From positions 1 through 29,640 of the forward strand of contig CAJTXE010000047.1 of NCBI GenBank assembly GCA_910580225.1: 29,640 nt of DNA, given 5' to 3'. Position 1 is the stretch's first letter; each line of letters starts with the position of its first letter. Below are positions 6,665 to 15,682 of the stretch, in pieces. The stretch comes from an uncultured Acetatifactor sp. GTDB lineage: Bacteria > Bacillota > Clostridia > Lachnospirales > Lachnospiraceae. A model generated the notes under the pieces. It was not told the origin of the DNA and did not search any database. It was given only the letters and a program-made list of their open reading frames with translations. A program made the position numbers and the translations under genes.

Positions 6665-9532
6665 ATGGATGAAATCAAGAAAATGCGTCCCCGTGAATAC
6701 ATTAAGATACGTGGGGCTTCAGAGCACAATTTGAAAAATATAGACGTGGACATTCCAAGGAATGAACTTGTAGTTCTGACAGGAATGTCAGGTTCCGGAA
6801 AGTCCTCTCTGGCTTTTGACACAATCTATGCGGAAGGCCAGCGCCGTTACATGGAATCTCTGTCTTCCTATGCCAGGCAGTTCCTGGGTCAGATGGAGAA
6901 GCCTAATGTGGAGAAGATCGATGGGCTGTCTCCCGCCATCTCGATTGACCAGAAGTCCACCAACCGTAATCCCCGTTCCACTGTGGGAACCGTGACGGAG
7001 ATCTATGACTATTTCCGTCTTCTCTACGCCAGAATCGGCATTCCTCACTGTCCAAACTGCGGCCGTGAGATTTCCAGACAGACTGTAGATCAGATGGTGG
7101 ACCAGATCATGGCACTGCCGGAGGGAACCCGACTGCAGCTGTTGGCTCCGGTGGTTCGGGGACGGAAGGGGCAGCATGAGAAAGTACTGGATCGGGCCAG
7201 GAAAAGCGGTTATGTGCGGGTGCGTATAGACGGCAATCTCTATGAGCTGACAGAGGAAATTGCCCTGGAAAAGAATATCAAGCACAACATTGAGATTGTG
7301 GTGGACCGGCTGGCTGTAAAACCGGAAATCCAGCGCCGGCTGGCAGATTCAATCGAAAATGTTCTGAATCTGGCAGAGGGGCTGTTGTTGGTGGATGTTA
7401 TCGGAGGGGAATCTATGACTTTCAGCCAGAGCTTTTCCTGTCCGGACTGCGGCATTGGCATCAGTGAGATAGAGCCCAGGAGTTTTTCCTTCAACAATCC
7501 CTTCGGCGCCTGTCCGGAATGTTCCGGATTGGGGTATAAGATGGAATTTGATATCGAGCTGATGATTCCGGACCCCAGAATGAGTATCAATGAAGGGGCA
7601 ATTGTCGTTACAGGATGGCAGTCCTGTATGGACAAAGGCAGCTTTGCCAATGCTTTACTGGTGGCTTTGTGTAAGGAATATGATTTTGATCTGGATACGC
7701 CCTTTGAAAAATATCCGGACAAAATAAAGGACATCCTGGTTCGAGGCACCAATGGGAAGGAAGTAGAAGTCCACTATCAGGGACAGCGGGGCAGCGGTGT
7801 CTACCCGGTAGCTTTCGAAGGGTTGGTGCGAAGTGTGGAGCGTCGGTATAGAGAGACTTTTTCCGAGACGATGAAGCAGGAGTACGAGACCTTTATGCGC
7901 GTCACACCCTGCAGAGAATGCCGTGGGATGCGTCTGAAGAAAGAATCTCTGGCTGTAACGGTTTGTGATAAGAATATTTATGAAATTACGTCCGAATCAA
8001 TCTTGGAACTGAATGATTTTCTGAAGAACATGCAGCTCAACAGCCAGCAGCTGCTTATCGGGAAGCAGCTGCTGAAGGAGATTCGGGCCAGGGTCGGTTT
8101 CCTGGTGGATGTGGGGTTGGAATATCTCTCCCTCTCCAGGGCTACCGCCACTTTGTCCGGCGGAGAAGCCCAGCGGATTCGTCTGGCAACACAGATTGGT
8201 TCCGGGCTGGTGGGTGTCTGCTATATTCTGGACGAACCCAGCATCGGCCTTCATCAGAGAGACAATGACAAGCTGCTGCGGACGTTGAAGAATCTGCGGG
8301 ATCTGGGCAATACCATGATCGTGGTAGAACATGACGAGGATACCATGCTTGAGGCGGATTATGTGGTAGATATCGGCCCAGGTGCCGGTTCCCACGGGGG
8401 AGAAGTGGTAGCCTGCGGTACTGCAGAGGAAATCATGAAGGTACCGGGATCCGTGACTGGTAAATATCTAAGCGGAGAACTGCGGATTCCCATTCCGGGT
8501 GAGCGCCGCACCCCCAATGGTTCTCTGAAAATTGTGGGAGCCCGGGAGAATAATTTGAAAAATGTCAATGTGGAGATTCCTCTGGGAATTATGACCTGTA
8601 TTACAGGTGTTTCCGGATCAGGGAAAAGTTCTCTTATCAACGAAATTTTATACAAAAGGTTGGCGAGAGACCTGAACCGGGCCAGATGTATCCCGGGAAA
8701 GCACAGAGACCTGCTTGGGCTGGAACAACTGGATAAGGTGATTGCCATTGATCAGTCCCCGATCGGGCGCACACCCAGGTCCAATCCGGCCACCTACACA
8801 GGCGTGTTTGATCAGATTCGGGATCTCTTTGCTTCCACCGCAGATGCCAAGGCTAAGGGCTATAGCAAGGGACGATTCAGTTTCAATGTAAAGGGTGGAC
8901 GCTGTGAGGCCTGCGGCGGAGATGGCATCATCAAAATCGAAATGCATTTCCTGCCGGATGTCTATGTACCCTGTGAAGTCTGCGGCGGCAAGCGGTATAA
9001 CCGGGAAACATTGGACGTGAAATATAAGGGAAAGAATATTTTTGATGTGCTGGATATGACGGTGGAGGAGGCCTACAGCTTTTTCGAGAACCTTCCTGCT
9101 ATCCGGCGCAAGATCGAGACGCTGTACGATGTGGGACTTTCCTATGTGAAGCTGGGGCAGCCATCCACCACACTGTCCGGAGGAGAGGCGCAGCGGATTA
9201 AACTGGCCACGGAACTTTCCAGGCGCAGCACCGGCAAAACGATTTATATCCTGGACGAACCCACCACAGGTCTGCATTTTGCGGATGTGCATAAGCTGGT
9301 AGAAATCCTTCACAGGCTTACAGAGGGCGGCAACACAGTTGTAGTTATCGAGCATAATCTGGATGTGATAAAGACGGCAGACTATATCATTGACATGGGA
9401 CCTGAGGGCGGAGATCGGGGAGGCACCGTTATCGCGAAAGGAACGCCGGAGGAGGTGGCGGAAACCGAGGCGTCTTATACCGGCATATATATAAAGAAGA
9501 TGTTGGAAAAGGACAGAAGGAAGGATAACTGA
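6665..9532 (+). CDS. uvrA: UvrABC system protein A
   Basis: UvrA, the lesion-sensing ABC ATPase of nucleotide excision repair, 955 residues, full length. It has two ABC modules. Module I has Walker A GMSGSGKSS (about 38) and signature LSGGEAQRIRLATQIG (about 496), then ILDEPSIGLHQRD. Module II has GVSGSGKSSL, signature LSGGEAQRIKLATEL (about 836), then ILDEPTTGLHFAD. Two zinc modules are visible: CPDCGIG...CPECSG near 259-285 and CEACGGDG...CEVCGGK near 747-775. An additional CPNC occurs near residue 127. The ATG at 6665 has its purine-rich site (AAGGAAGG) somewhat far upstream, and ATG 6686 is another possible start. It is co-transcribed with uvrB. Confidence 0.98.
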   Translation: MDEIKKMRPREYIKIRGASEHNLKNIDVDIPRNELVVLTGMSGSGKSSLAFDTIYAEGQRRYMESLSSYARQFLGQMEKPNVEKIDGLSPAISIDQKSTNRNPRSTVGTVTEIYDYFRLLYARIGIPHCPNCGREISRQTVDQMVDQIMALPEGTRLQLLAPVVRGRKGQHEKVLDRARKSGYVRVRIDGNLYELTEEIALEKNIKHNIEIVVDRLAVKPEIQRRLADSIENVLNLAEGLLLVDVIGGESMTFSQSFSCPDCGIGISEIEPRSFSFNNPFGACPECSGLGYKMEFDIELMIPDPRMSINEGAIVVTGWQSCMDKGSFANALLVALCKEYDFDLDTPFEKYPDKIKDILVRGTNGKEVEVHYQGQRGSGVYPVAFEGLVRSVERRYRETFSETMKQEYETFMRVTPCRECRGMRLKKESLAVTVCDKNIYEITSESILELNDFLKNMQLNSQQLLIGKQLLKEIRARVGFLVDVGLEYLSLSRATATLSGGEAQRIRLATQIGSGLVGVCYILDEPSIGLHQRDNDKLLRTLKNLRDLGNTMIVVEHDEDTMLEADYVVDIGPGAGSHGGEVVACGTAEEIMKVPGSVTGKYLSGELRIPIPGERRTPNGSLKIVGARENNLKNVNVEIPLGIMTCITGVSGSGKSSLINEILYKRLARDLNRARCIPGKHRDLLGLEQLDKVIAIDQSPIGRTPRSNPATYTGVFDQIRDLFASTADAKAKGYSKGRFSFNVKGGRCEACGGDGIIKIEMHFLPDVYVPCEVCGGKRYNRETLDVKYKGKNIFDVLDMTVEEAYSFFENLPAIRRKIETLYDVGLSYVKLGQPSTTLSGGEAQRIKLATELSRRSTGKTIYILDEPTTGLHFADVHKLVEILHRLTEGGNTVVVIEHNLDVIKTADYIIDMGPEGGDRGGTVIAKGTPEEVAETEASYTGIYIKKMLEKDRRKDN

Positions 9533-9606
9533 ATTCAGGGGCTGTTTTACGGATGGCAGAAACTGGAGGGGTTATCCGGCAGAAATATCAGAAAAATGCT
9601 AAAGAT

Positions 9607-9691
9607 GCCGGGCTGTTCTGCCGAAATGATATACAGGGTGCCGCAGTGGTGCGTTTGTAGGTACGGCGGTGAGCAGCCCGGCAGGCTTTTT
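9607..9691 (+). terminator. Long-loop terminator hairpin after uvrA
   Basis: GCCGGGCTG (9607-9615) pairs perfectly with CAGCCCGGC (9674-9682) and is followed by AGGC and T5 (9687-9691). The 58-base loop is unusually long and is itself GC-rich, so a branched structure is likely. It fits a terminator for uvrBA. Confidence 0.55.
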
Positions 9692-9697
9692 ATTAAA

Positions 9698-9721
9698 ATT
9701 TTCATAAACCCCTATGAAAAT
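9698..9721. promoter_or_regulatory. Dyad-symmetric operator candidate ahead of the actin gene
   Basis: ATTTTCATA (9698-9706) and TATGAAAAT (9713-9721) form a perfect 9-base inverted repeat around AACCCC. The right arm covers the -35 position of the promoter whose -10 is at 9736. It is short, AT-rich and has no T-run, so a protein-binding site is more likely than a terminator. Confidence 0.45.
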
Positions 9722-9735
9722 GGATTTTTTTCGGT

Positions 9736-9741
9736 TATAAT
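9736..9741 (+). promoter_or_regulatory. -10 element of the mbl/flagellar operon
   Basis: A perfect TATAAT lies 65 bases ahead of the ATG at 9806. At 17-base spacing the -35 position (TATGAA) matches poorly, so the promoter may depend on an activator or on the dyad just upstream. Confidence 0.5.
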
Positions 9742-9805
9742 AAAGCATGTATGACTTTATTCCGGAATTTTGAATTTTGAATCCATGAGAAAGGGGTATT
9801 ATAAT

Positions 9806-10798
9806 ATGCAGTGCACTGATATCGGAATTGATTTGGGTACGGCCAGCATTTTAGTATACATCAGAGGAAAGGGCGTTGTACTGAAGGAGCCCTCCGTTGT
9901 GGCGTTTGACAGGGATACCAACAAGATCAAGGCGATCGGAGAGGATGCACGCCTGATGCTTGGAAGGACCCCTGGGAACATCATTGCTGTGCGCCCGCTT
10001 CGGCAGGGAGTTATATCTGATTACTCGGTTACCGAGAAAATGATGAAGTATTTTATCCAGAAAGCGTTGGGCAGGAGGACGTTCCGAAAGCCACGTATTG
10101 CCGTGTGTGTCCCCAGCGGCGTTACGGAAGTGGAGAAGAAGGCGGTGGAGGATGCCACATATCAGGCAGGAGCCAGGGATGTGGAGATTATCGAGGAACC
10201 CATTGCAGCAGCTATCGGAGCGGGAATCGATATCGCAAAGCCCTGCGGGAATATGATTGTGGATATCGGAGGAGGTACCTCTGATATTGCGGTGATCTCC
10301 TTGGGAGGCACAGTGGTAAGTGCGTCCATTAAGGTTGCCGGGGATGACTTCGACGAAGCCATTGTGCGTTATATGCGGAAAAAGCATAATCTTCTGATTG
10401 GTGAGAGAACCGCAGAGGATTTAAAGATAAAAATCGGTTCGGCCTACAAGCGGCCGGAAGTGGATTATATGGATGTGAGAGGGCGGAATCTGGTGACCGG
10501 TTTGCCAAAGACGGTGAAGGTATCTTCGGAAGAGACGGAAGAAGCACTTAGAGAGACTACATCCCAGGTGGTGGAGACCATCCACAGTGTATTGGAGAAG
10601 ACGCCGCCGGAGCTGGCAGCGGACATTGCGGACCGCGGGATTGTTCTGACAGGAGGAGGCAGTCTTTTGCGTGGGCTGGAGGAGCTGATATCCTCCAGGA
10701 CGGGCATCAATACCATCACTGCGGAAGATCCCATGACAGCAGTGGCTGTGGGAACGGGTAAGTATGTGGAATTTCTATCCGATTATAATGGCAGGTAA
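9806..10798 (+). CDS. mbl: MreB/Mbl-type cell-shape actin homologue
   Basis: A bacterial actin of 330 residues that would form membrane-associated filaments guiding side-wall synthesis. The actin ATPase motifs are clear: phosphate-1 DIGIDLGTASILVYI at the N-terminus, phosphate-2 MIVDIGGGTSDIAVIS near 150, adenosine motif GIVLTGGGSLLRGL near 285, and the MreB-typical IIEEPIAAAIGAG near 130. Starts at 9770 are possible, but AAGGGG (9791-9796) points to ATG 9806, which gives the normal family N-terminus. It is followed 16 bases later by a flagellar gene. Bacillus subtilis has the same order (mbl-flhO-flhP), which supports Mbl over MreB. MreB and Mbl are hard to separate by sequence alone, so the symbol is tentative. 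Confidence 0.9.
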   Translation: MQCTDIGIDLGTASILVYIRGKGVVLKEPSVVAFDRDTNKIKAIGEDARLMLGRTPGNIIAVRPLRQGVISDYSVTEKMMKYFIQKALGRRTFRKPRIAVCVPSGVTEVEKKAVEDATYQAGARDVEIIEEPIAAAIGAGIDIAKPCGNMIVDIGGGTSDIAVISLGGTVVSASIKVAGDDFDEAIVRYMRKKHNLLIGERTAEDLKIKIGSAYKRPEVDYMDVRGRNLVTGLPKTVKVSSEETEEALRETTSQVVETIHSVLEKTPPELAADIADRGIVLTGGGSLLRGLEELISSRTGINTITAEDPMTAVAVGTGKYVEFLSDYNGR

Positions 10799-10814
10799 AT
10801 GAAGGAGGCAGTGA

Positions 10815-11591
10815 ATGTTAAAAGGTTTGTATATTGCCTACACGGGCATGATCAATGAGCAGCACAGGATGGATACCCTGACGAATAATCTGGCAAATGC
10901 ATCCACGGTGGGATTTAAAAAGGAAGGGGCTACCAGCCAGTCTTTTGATGATATTCTGACTGTAAAGATCAAGGATTCTTCGTTGGGAGAATATCTGCCG
11001 AAGCGGATGGGCATAAATAATCCGGGGGTCAAAATCGGGGAAAATTATACGGATTTTACACAGGGGTCTTTCCGGGTTACAGGAAATACTTATGATCTGG
11101 CGCTGGCCGGCGAGGGCTTTTTTGCGATTGAGTTTACCAACAAAGCGGGGGAGACATCCACCATGTATGGAAGAGGCGGCCAGTTTACTTTGAACACACA
11201 GGGATACCTGGTGACTGAGGATGGGGATTATGTATTGGATACCCAGAACCGGAGAATCCGCCTGAATACGCTGCAGGATGCGCAGATTGACAGCAACGGC
11301 AGAATTACGCAGAACGGAACGGCGGTAGCCACGATTCAGGTGGCTGATTTTGAGGACTACAATTATCTGGAGAAATACGGAGAGACTTATTACAGACCCA
11401 TAGAGGGAGCACGGTTAACCAGAGGGAATGCGCAGATCAAGTCCGGATACCTGGAGATGGCAAATGTCCAGATCGTATCTGAGATGGTGAATCTGATTGC
11501 CATTACGAGAGCGTATGAGAGCAATCAGAAAATCATTCAGACCTATGACAGTTCATTGGAAATCGCGGCGACTCAGCTTGGAAGAGTGTAG
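10815..11591 (+). CDS. flgF: Flagellar hook/basal-body rod protein, FlgF/FlhO-like
   Basis: A 258-residue axial protein of the flagellar rod. It has the N-terminal heptad-type signature GLYIAYTGMINEQHRMDTLTNNLANASTVGFKK with NNLAN. The central D1-like region contains GEGFFAIE. The conserved C-terminal helix contains NVQIVSEMVNLIAITRAYESNQK. These two end helices pack together in the rod. The ATG follows AAGGAGG (10802-10808) at a good distance. Position behind an Mbl-type gene and ahead of a second rod protein matches flhO of Bacillus. FlgF and FlgG types are similar, and I assign this one as FlgF-like from gene order and its shorter, more divergent middle. Confidence 0.88.
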   Translation: MLKGLYIAYTGMINEQHRMDTLTNNLANASTVGFKKEGATSQSFDDILTVKIKDSSLGEYLPKRMGINNPGVKIGENYTDFTQGSFRVTGNTYDLALAGEGFFAIEFTNKAGETSTMYGRGGQFTLNTQGYLVTEDGDYVLDTQNRRIRLNTLQDAQIDSNGRITQNGTAVATIQVADFEDYNYLEKYGETYYRPIEGARLTRGNAQIKSGYLEMANVQIVSEMVNLIAITRAYESNQKIIQTYDSSLEIAATQLGRV

Positions 11592-11706
11592 TCCCTGTGA
11601 ATCCGGGAGCAGCGGAGCATAAAGGGTAATGCCCGGAGAGGCGGGGAAACCGGCAGAAGGCCGGGATGAGGACAGGATTCAGAAATGACAGAAAGGAAGA
11701 AGGACT

Positions 11707-12522
11707 ATGGTACGCAGTTTATGGACAGCGGCAACCGGAATGATTGCACAGCAGACAAATATTGATACGATTGCCAATAATCTTGCCAACGTAAATACAC
11801 AGGGGTACAAAACCCATGTGAATGAATTTAAAACTCTGTTATATCAGACATTGCAGACAAAGACCACCACGGCAAACGGGGATCAGAAACCCACCAGTGC
11901 GCAGGTGGGGCTGGGTGTAAGAAACTCTGCGATTACTACTATTTTTAAGCAGGGAAACGCACTTTCTTCAGAGAGTGACACGGATTTTATGATAGACGGC
12001 AAGGGGTTTTTTGCCTTGCGCGGCAGTGACGGCAATACATACTATACGAGAAACGGCAATTTTCAATTTACTTTGGGAGTCAACGGCAATATGCTGGCGA
12101 ATTCTGATGGTCTGCCGGTTTTAAGTACCACCGGACAGCCAATCGTCCTGAATACAAATTACATTCTTTCCGATGTGAGCGTGAATAAATACGGTGAGCT
12201 CTGTTATCCGGATGCAAAGAACCAGCCCCAGCCCATCGGCATTACCATCGGTCTGTTTCAGTTTAATAATCCCAATGGACTGGATAAGCAGGCGGAGACT
12301 CTGTATGCCCAGACGGCGGCAAGCGGGCAGCCTATTAATGAGGCTACCAGTAACATGGTGGAAAAAAGTGCTGTCATCCAGAAGTATCTGGAGGGGTCCA
12401 ATGTACAGGTGGTGGACGAAATGGTGAATATGATTGTGGCACAGCGTGCTTACGAACTGAACTCCAAGGCGATAACTACAACGGACGAAATGCTCCAGCA
12501 GGCAAATAATCTGAAGAGGTAA
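11707..12522 (+). CDS. flgG: Flagellar distal rod protein, FlgG/FlhP-like
   Basis: A 271-residue protein of the same axial family. The N-terminus SLWTAATGMIAQQTNIDTIA is followed by NNLANVNTQGYK, the canonical FlgG signature. The middle contains GKGFFALRG and YTRNGNFQF, and the C-terminus has SNVQVVDEMVNMIVAQRAYE followed by SKAI, again FlgG-typical. It would build the distal rod joining basal body and hook, exported through the flagellar type III apparatus, hence no signal peptide. It lies 115 bases after the FlgF-like gene and 31 bases before the rod-binding protein, so it is probably in the same operon. It corresponds to flhP in Bacillus. Confidence 0.92.
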   Translation: MVRSLWTAATGMIAQQTNIDTIANNLANVNTQGYKTHVNEFKTLLYQTLQTKTTTANGDQKPTSAQVGLGVRNSAITTIFKQGNALSSESDTDFMIDGKGFFALRGSDGNTYYTRNGNFQFTLGVNGNMLANSDGLPVLSTTGQPIVLNTNYILSDVSVNKYGELCYPDAKNQPQPIGITIGLFQFNNPNGLDKQAETLYAQTAASGQPINEATSNMVEKSAVIQKYLEGSNVQVVDEMVNMIVAQRAYELNSKAITTTDEMLQQANNLKR

Positions 12523-12553
12523 TTTTGATATTTCATAGGAAGGCAGAAAACAG

Positions 12554-12955
12554 ATGACAGATTTCAGCAATGTAACAGGAATGTACAGCGACATGTATTC
12601 CACTGCGGCGAACCAGACGGCGTCTAAACTGCAGAATAAACTGACAGACGCTGATTATTCCAAAGCTTCGGATACGGAGCTGATGAATGCGTGCAAGCAG
12701 TTTGAAGCATATTTTGTAGAGCAGATGTATAAAGGTATGATGAAGACCATCCCCACCGGCGGTGAGACTTCTAACTATACCTCCTCTATGATGGATTATT
12801 ACAAAGACCAGATGATTCAGAGTATGGCAGAGGAGACCAGCAACCAGAATGGTGGTTTGGGACTTGCTCAGATGCTTTATGAGCAGATGAAGCGCAATTT
12901 CGGAACTTTAGAAGCGTCAGGAGACAGTGAAAACGCTTCTGCAATTGAGGAGTGA
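12554..12955 (+). CDS. flgJ: Rod-binding protein, FlgJ N-terminal domain type
   Basis: A 133-residue protein matching the rod-binding domain of FlgJ. The core is ELMNACKQFEAYFVEQMYKG with MMKTIP following, then DYYKDQMIQSMAEE and GGLGLAQMLYEQMKRN, the usual two-helix pattern. It lacks the C-terminal muramidase domain found in proteobacterial FlgJ, which is normal in many Firmicutes. It would cap or chaperone the growing rod. It follows FlgG directly, with an AGGAAGG ribosome site, and ends the flagellar group. A terminator-like hairpin follows at 13035-13060. Confidence 0.85.
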   Translation: MTDFSNVTGMYSDMYSTAANQTASKLQNKLTDADYSKASDTELMNACKQFEAYFVEQMYKGMMKTIPTGGETSNYTSSMMDYYKDQMIQSMAEETSNQNGGLGLAQMLYEQMKRNFGTLEASGDSENASAIEE

Positions 12956-13034
12956 GTAAGACCGGGATATCGTTCTTTTCCGACAGCAATGTACGGCAAA
13001 ATGACAGATATTTGGAAACGATAGAGTTGAAAGT

Positions 13035-13060
13035 AGGCTGCCCAGCGGTGGAGGCAGCCT
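13035..13060 (+). terminator. Terminator-like hairpin after the flagellar group
   Basis: AGGCTGCC (13035-13042) pairs perfectly with GGCAGCCT (13053-13060) around a 10-base loop. The following tract (TATTCTGCTT) is only moderately T-rich, so termination may be partial. Confidence 0.55.
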
Positions 13061-13152
13061 TATTCTGCTTATATGGTGTTTGAGGAAGCCCCTGTGGGGT
13101 TTAGGACAGACTGGAAGGCCGTATAGACAGCGCGGGTTCAGGTCTGGCGAGA

Positions 13153-13295
13153 AGAACCAACAGGCAGAATGGATTTTGGGCTGAGTCAGGCCGGACAGGT
13201 GGAATGGGTTTTAGGATTGGAGAAGGCCGGACAGGTGGAGTGGATTTAAGGGCTGGGGAAGACCAGACAGATGGAGCGGACTTTAGACGTATAGC
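13153..13295. repeat. Four degenerate tandem copies of a 36-base unit
   Basis: Four adjoining units start at 13153 (35 bases), 13188, 13224 and 13260. The middle two begin identically with AGGCCGGACAGGTGGA. The first and last share the frame AGAxCxxACAGxxxGAxxGGA but have drifted. There are no spacers, so it is a minisatellite-like tandem. The unit is 12 codons long. One frame reads AGQVEW in copies 2 and 3 before a TAA inside copy 3, so it is not an intact gene. Confidence 0.75.
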
Positions 13296-13341
13296 AGAAG
13301 TGGGCGGCAGCGGGCAGACTTGCGGATGACGGAGATGTCGG

Positions 13342-15582
13342 ATGGAAACAGTTAGCGGGTATGTAGAACATATTATTTTTCAAAATACGGATAATGGTTA
13401 TACAGTTATGAATCTGATGGCTGACGGGGAAGAAGTCATCTGTGTAGGTTTCTGCAGAGGGTTGGCCCAGGGGGAGAATATTACAGCCCAGGGAGAATAT
13501 GTGGACCATCCTTCTTATGGCGTTCAATTTAAATTGAGCAGTTATCGTGTAGTGGTGCCTGAGGACGGAGCCGGGATGGAACGTTATCTTGGCTCGGGGG
13601 CAATCAAGGGGATTGGTCCGGCACTGGCTTCCCGAATTGTTAAAAAATTTGGAGACGATACGTTTCGTGTTATCGAGGAGGAGCCTGAACGGCTGACGGA
13701 AATCCGGGGAATCAGCGAGCGAAAGGCCAGGGAAATTGCTGTTCAGATGGAGGAGAAACGGGATCTGCGGGATGCAATGGTGTATCTGCAGAAATTCGGG
13801 ATCTCCAATACATTGGCAGTCAAGATATATGATACCTACGGTACAGACCTGTATGGGATTATGAAGGAGAATCCGTATCGACTGGCGGAGGATATCAGCG
13901 GTGTCGGATTTAAGATGGCAGATGAGCTGGCTTCCCAGGCCGGAATCCGCACAGATTCGGAATACCGGGTCAGAAGCGGCATCCTGTATGTGCTGATGCA
14001 GGCAGTGACAGAAGGGAGCTGTTATCTGCCTGTGGATACGGTGATGAAGAGGGCAGAAACCTTATTGGGTGTGTCAGGGGAGAATATACGTCTTCAGGCA
14101 GAGAACCTGATGATGGATAAAAAGCTTGTCATAAAGGCAGAACAGATATTTCTTGCTTCCTATTATTATGCTGAGCTTAATTGTGCACGAATGCTGAAAG
14201 ATCTCAATATTCCGCTGACATCCCATGAGACAGAACCGGATGCAGAAGTATTGAGAGAGCTGACGCAGGACGGAAAAATGGAATTGGATGAGTTGCAGCT
14301 CCGAGCGGTGACGGAAAGTATCTGCAGCGGTGTGTTGATTTTGTCCGGAGGTCCCGGTACTGGAAAGACTACAACTATTAATACCATGATCCGGTATTTT
14401 GAGACCCAAGGGATGGATATCTTTTTGGCGGCTCCTACAGGAAGAGCGGCAAAGCGCATGACGGAAGCAACAGGTTTTGAAGCAAAGACCATTCACCGCA
14501 TGTTGGAGTTGAACAGTTCCCTGGAGGACAATTCCCGGAAGGCACACTTTAATCGAAACAGAGAGAATCCGCTGGAGACGGATGTTGTTATTATAGATGA
14601 GATGTCCATGGTGGATATTCAGCTGTTTCAGTCGCTGCTGGATGCAGTGGTGCCGGGAACCAGGCTGGTTTTGGTGGGGGATGTGAATCAGCTTCCCAGT
14701 GTGGGACCGGGACAGGTGCTGCGGGATCTGATCCGCAGTCAATGTTTTCCGACAGTGGAATTGAAAAAGATTTTTCGCCAGGCAGAAGAAAGTGATATTA
14801 TAGTCAATGCGCATCGTATTCATCGTGGGGAACAGATTGCGCTGGATAACAAATCCAGAGATTTTTTCCTTTTGGAAAGAAACGACGCAAATGTCATATA
14901 TAAACATATGATACAGCTGATTCGAGAGAAACTGCCGCGGTATGTACAGGCGTCAGCTTATGACATTCAGGTGCTGACTCCCATGCGGAAAGGCAGTCTG
15001 GGCTGTGAGACGCTCAACGGGATCCTGCAGCGGTATTTGAATCCGGCAGATGGGCATAAGAAAGAGCATGTAAGCGGAGACACAACTTACCGTGAAGGCG
15101 ACAAGGTTATGCAGATCAAGAACAATTATCAGCTGGAATGGGAGATTGTCAGCCGGTACGGGATTCCTGTGGACAAGGGGGTAGGAGTCTTCAACGGAGA
15201 TATGGGAAGAATTCTGGAGATCAATGAGGAATCGTCCAGCCTGGTGGTGGAATATGATGAACAAAGGCGGGTCACCTATCCTTTTTCACTGCTGGAGGAA
15301 TTGGAATTGTCCTATGCCATCACCATTCATAAATCTCAGGGAAGCGAATATCCGGCGGTAATTCTGCCGTTGCTGGCAGGTCCCAGGATGCTTTTTAACC
15401 GAAATCTATTGTACACAGCTATCACCAGGGCCAGGAACTGTGTTACCATATTGGGAAGCAGTGAGGTGGTTCGGGGAATGATTGATAACGTCAGTGAGAA
15501 TCGCAGATATACGTCTCTGGATGCCAGAATCAAGGAAATATGCGGTCTGCAGACTGATACGGGGGAAGCAGGTCAGACGTAA
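13342..15582 (+). CDS. recD2: RecD2-type ATP-dependent DNA helicase
   Basis: A 746-residue superfamily 1B 5'-3' helicase of the RecD2/YrrC type, which acts without RecBC in recombination and repair. Order of features: N-terminal OB-like region (about 1-75); helix-hairpin-helix segments containing LGSGAIKGIGPALASRIVKK and LTEIRGISERKAREI (about 85-130); Walker A LSGGPGTGKTT near 335; Walker B IIDEMSMVD near 418; GDVNQLPSVGPGQVLRDL near 446; motif V TIHKSQGSEYPAVILP near 662; and motif VI LLYTAITRARNCV near 690. The start is ATG 13342 behind CGGAG. It is the first gene of a long run continuing into comF, whose start lies about 100 bases after its stop. Confidence 0.95.
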   Translation: METVSGYVEHIIFQNTDNGYTVMNLMADGEEVICVGFCRGLAQGENITAQGEYVDHPSYGVQFKLSSYRVVVPEDGAGMERYLGSGAIKGIGPALASRIVKKFGDDTFRVIEEEPERLTEIRGISERKAREIAVQMEEKRDLRDAMVYLQKFGISNTLAVKIYDTYGTDLYGIMKENPYRLAEDISGVGFKMADELASQAGIRTDSEYRVRSGILYVLMQAVTEGSCYLPVDTVMKRAETLLGVSGENIRLQAENLMMDKKLVIKAEQIFLASYYYAELNCARMLKDLNIPLTSHETEPDAEVLRELTQDGKMELDELQLRAVTESICSGVLILSGGPGTGKTTTINTMIRYFETQGMDIFLAAPTGRAAKRMTEATGFEAKTIHRMLELNSSLEDNSRKAHFNRNRENPLETDVVIIDEMSMVDIQLFQSLLDAVVPGTRLVLVGDVNQLPSVGPGQVLRDLIRSQCFPTVELKKIFRQAEESDIIVNAHRIHRGEQIALDNKSRDFFLLERNDANVIYKHMIQLIREKLPRYVQASAYDIQVLTPMRKGSLGCETLNGILQRYLNPADGHKKEHVSGDTTYREGDKVMQIKNNYQLEWEIVSRYGIPVDKGVGVFNGDMGRILEINEESSSLVVEYDEQRRVTYPFSLLEELELSYAITIHKSQGSEYPAVILPLLAGPRMLFNRNLLYTAITRARNCVTILGSSEVVRGMIDNVSENRRYTSLDARIKEICGLQTDTGEAGQT

Positions 15583-15682
15583 AGTTCCGGGGCAGAACTG
15601 TATTTCAGCAGTACAGAGAAGAGCAGGTGCAATACAGGGAGAAACAGGTCGGGAAGGTTTCGGAACGGAGGATTCGAAACCA

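Larger units (their letters stand above)
12956..13341. other. 386-base gap between flagellar group and recD2
   Basis: This gap holds the hairpin at 13035-13060, a short GC-rich AGCCCC-TGT-GGGGTT hairpin at about 13087-13101, and the 36-base tandem repeat. I see no promoter with both hexamers and no credible gene. The strand is strongly purine-rich (GGA/AGG runs) from 13090 onward, which distinguishes it from other gaps in the window. Confidence 0.5.

Noticed and set aside
8648..9355. Minus-strand frame of 235 codons opposite uvrA
   Set aside because: It lies wholly within uvrA, has no ribosome site or recognisable domain, and has shadow-like composition.
9798..9805. Second TATAAT-like sequence directly before the mbl start codon
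   Set aside because: It lies between the ribosome site and the ATG, so transcription from it would start inside the gene. The one at 9736 is better placed.
13153..13295. 36-base repeats considered as a CRISPR array
   Set aside because: The units touch each other without spacers, are degenerate, and no cas gene is present.
14074..14907. Minus-strand frame of 277 codons opposite recD2
   Set aside because: It overlaps the helicase core motifs of recD2 on the other strand and has no coding features of its own.
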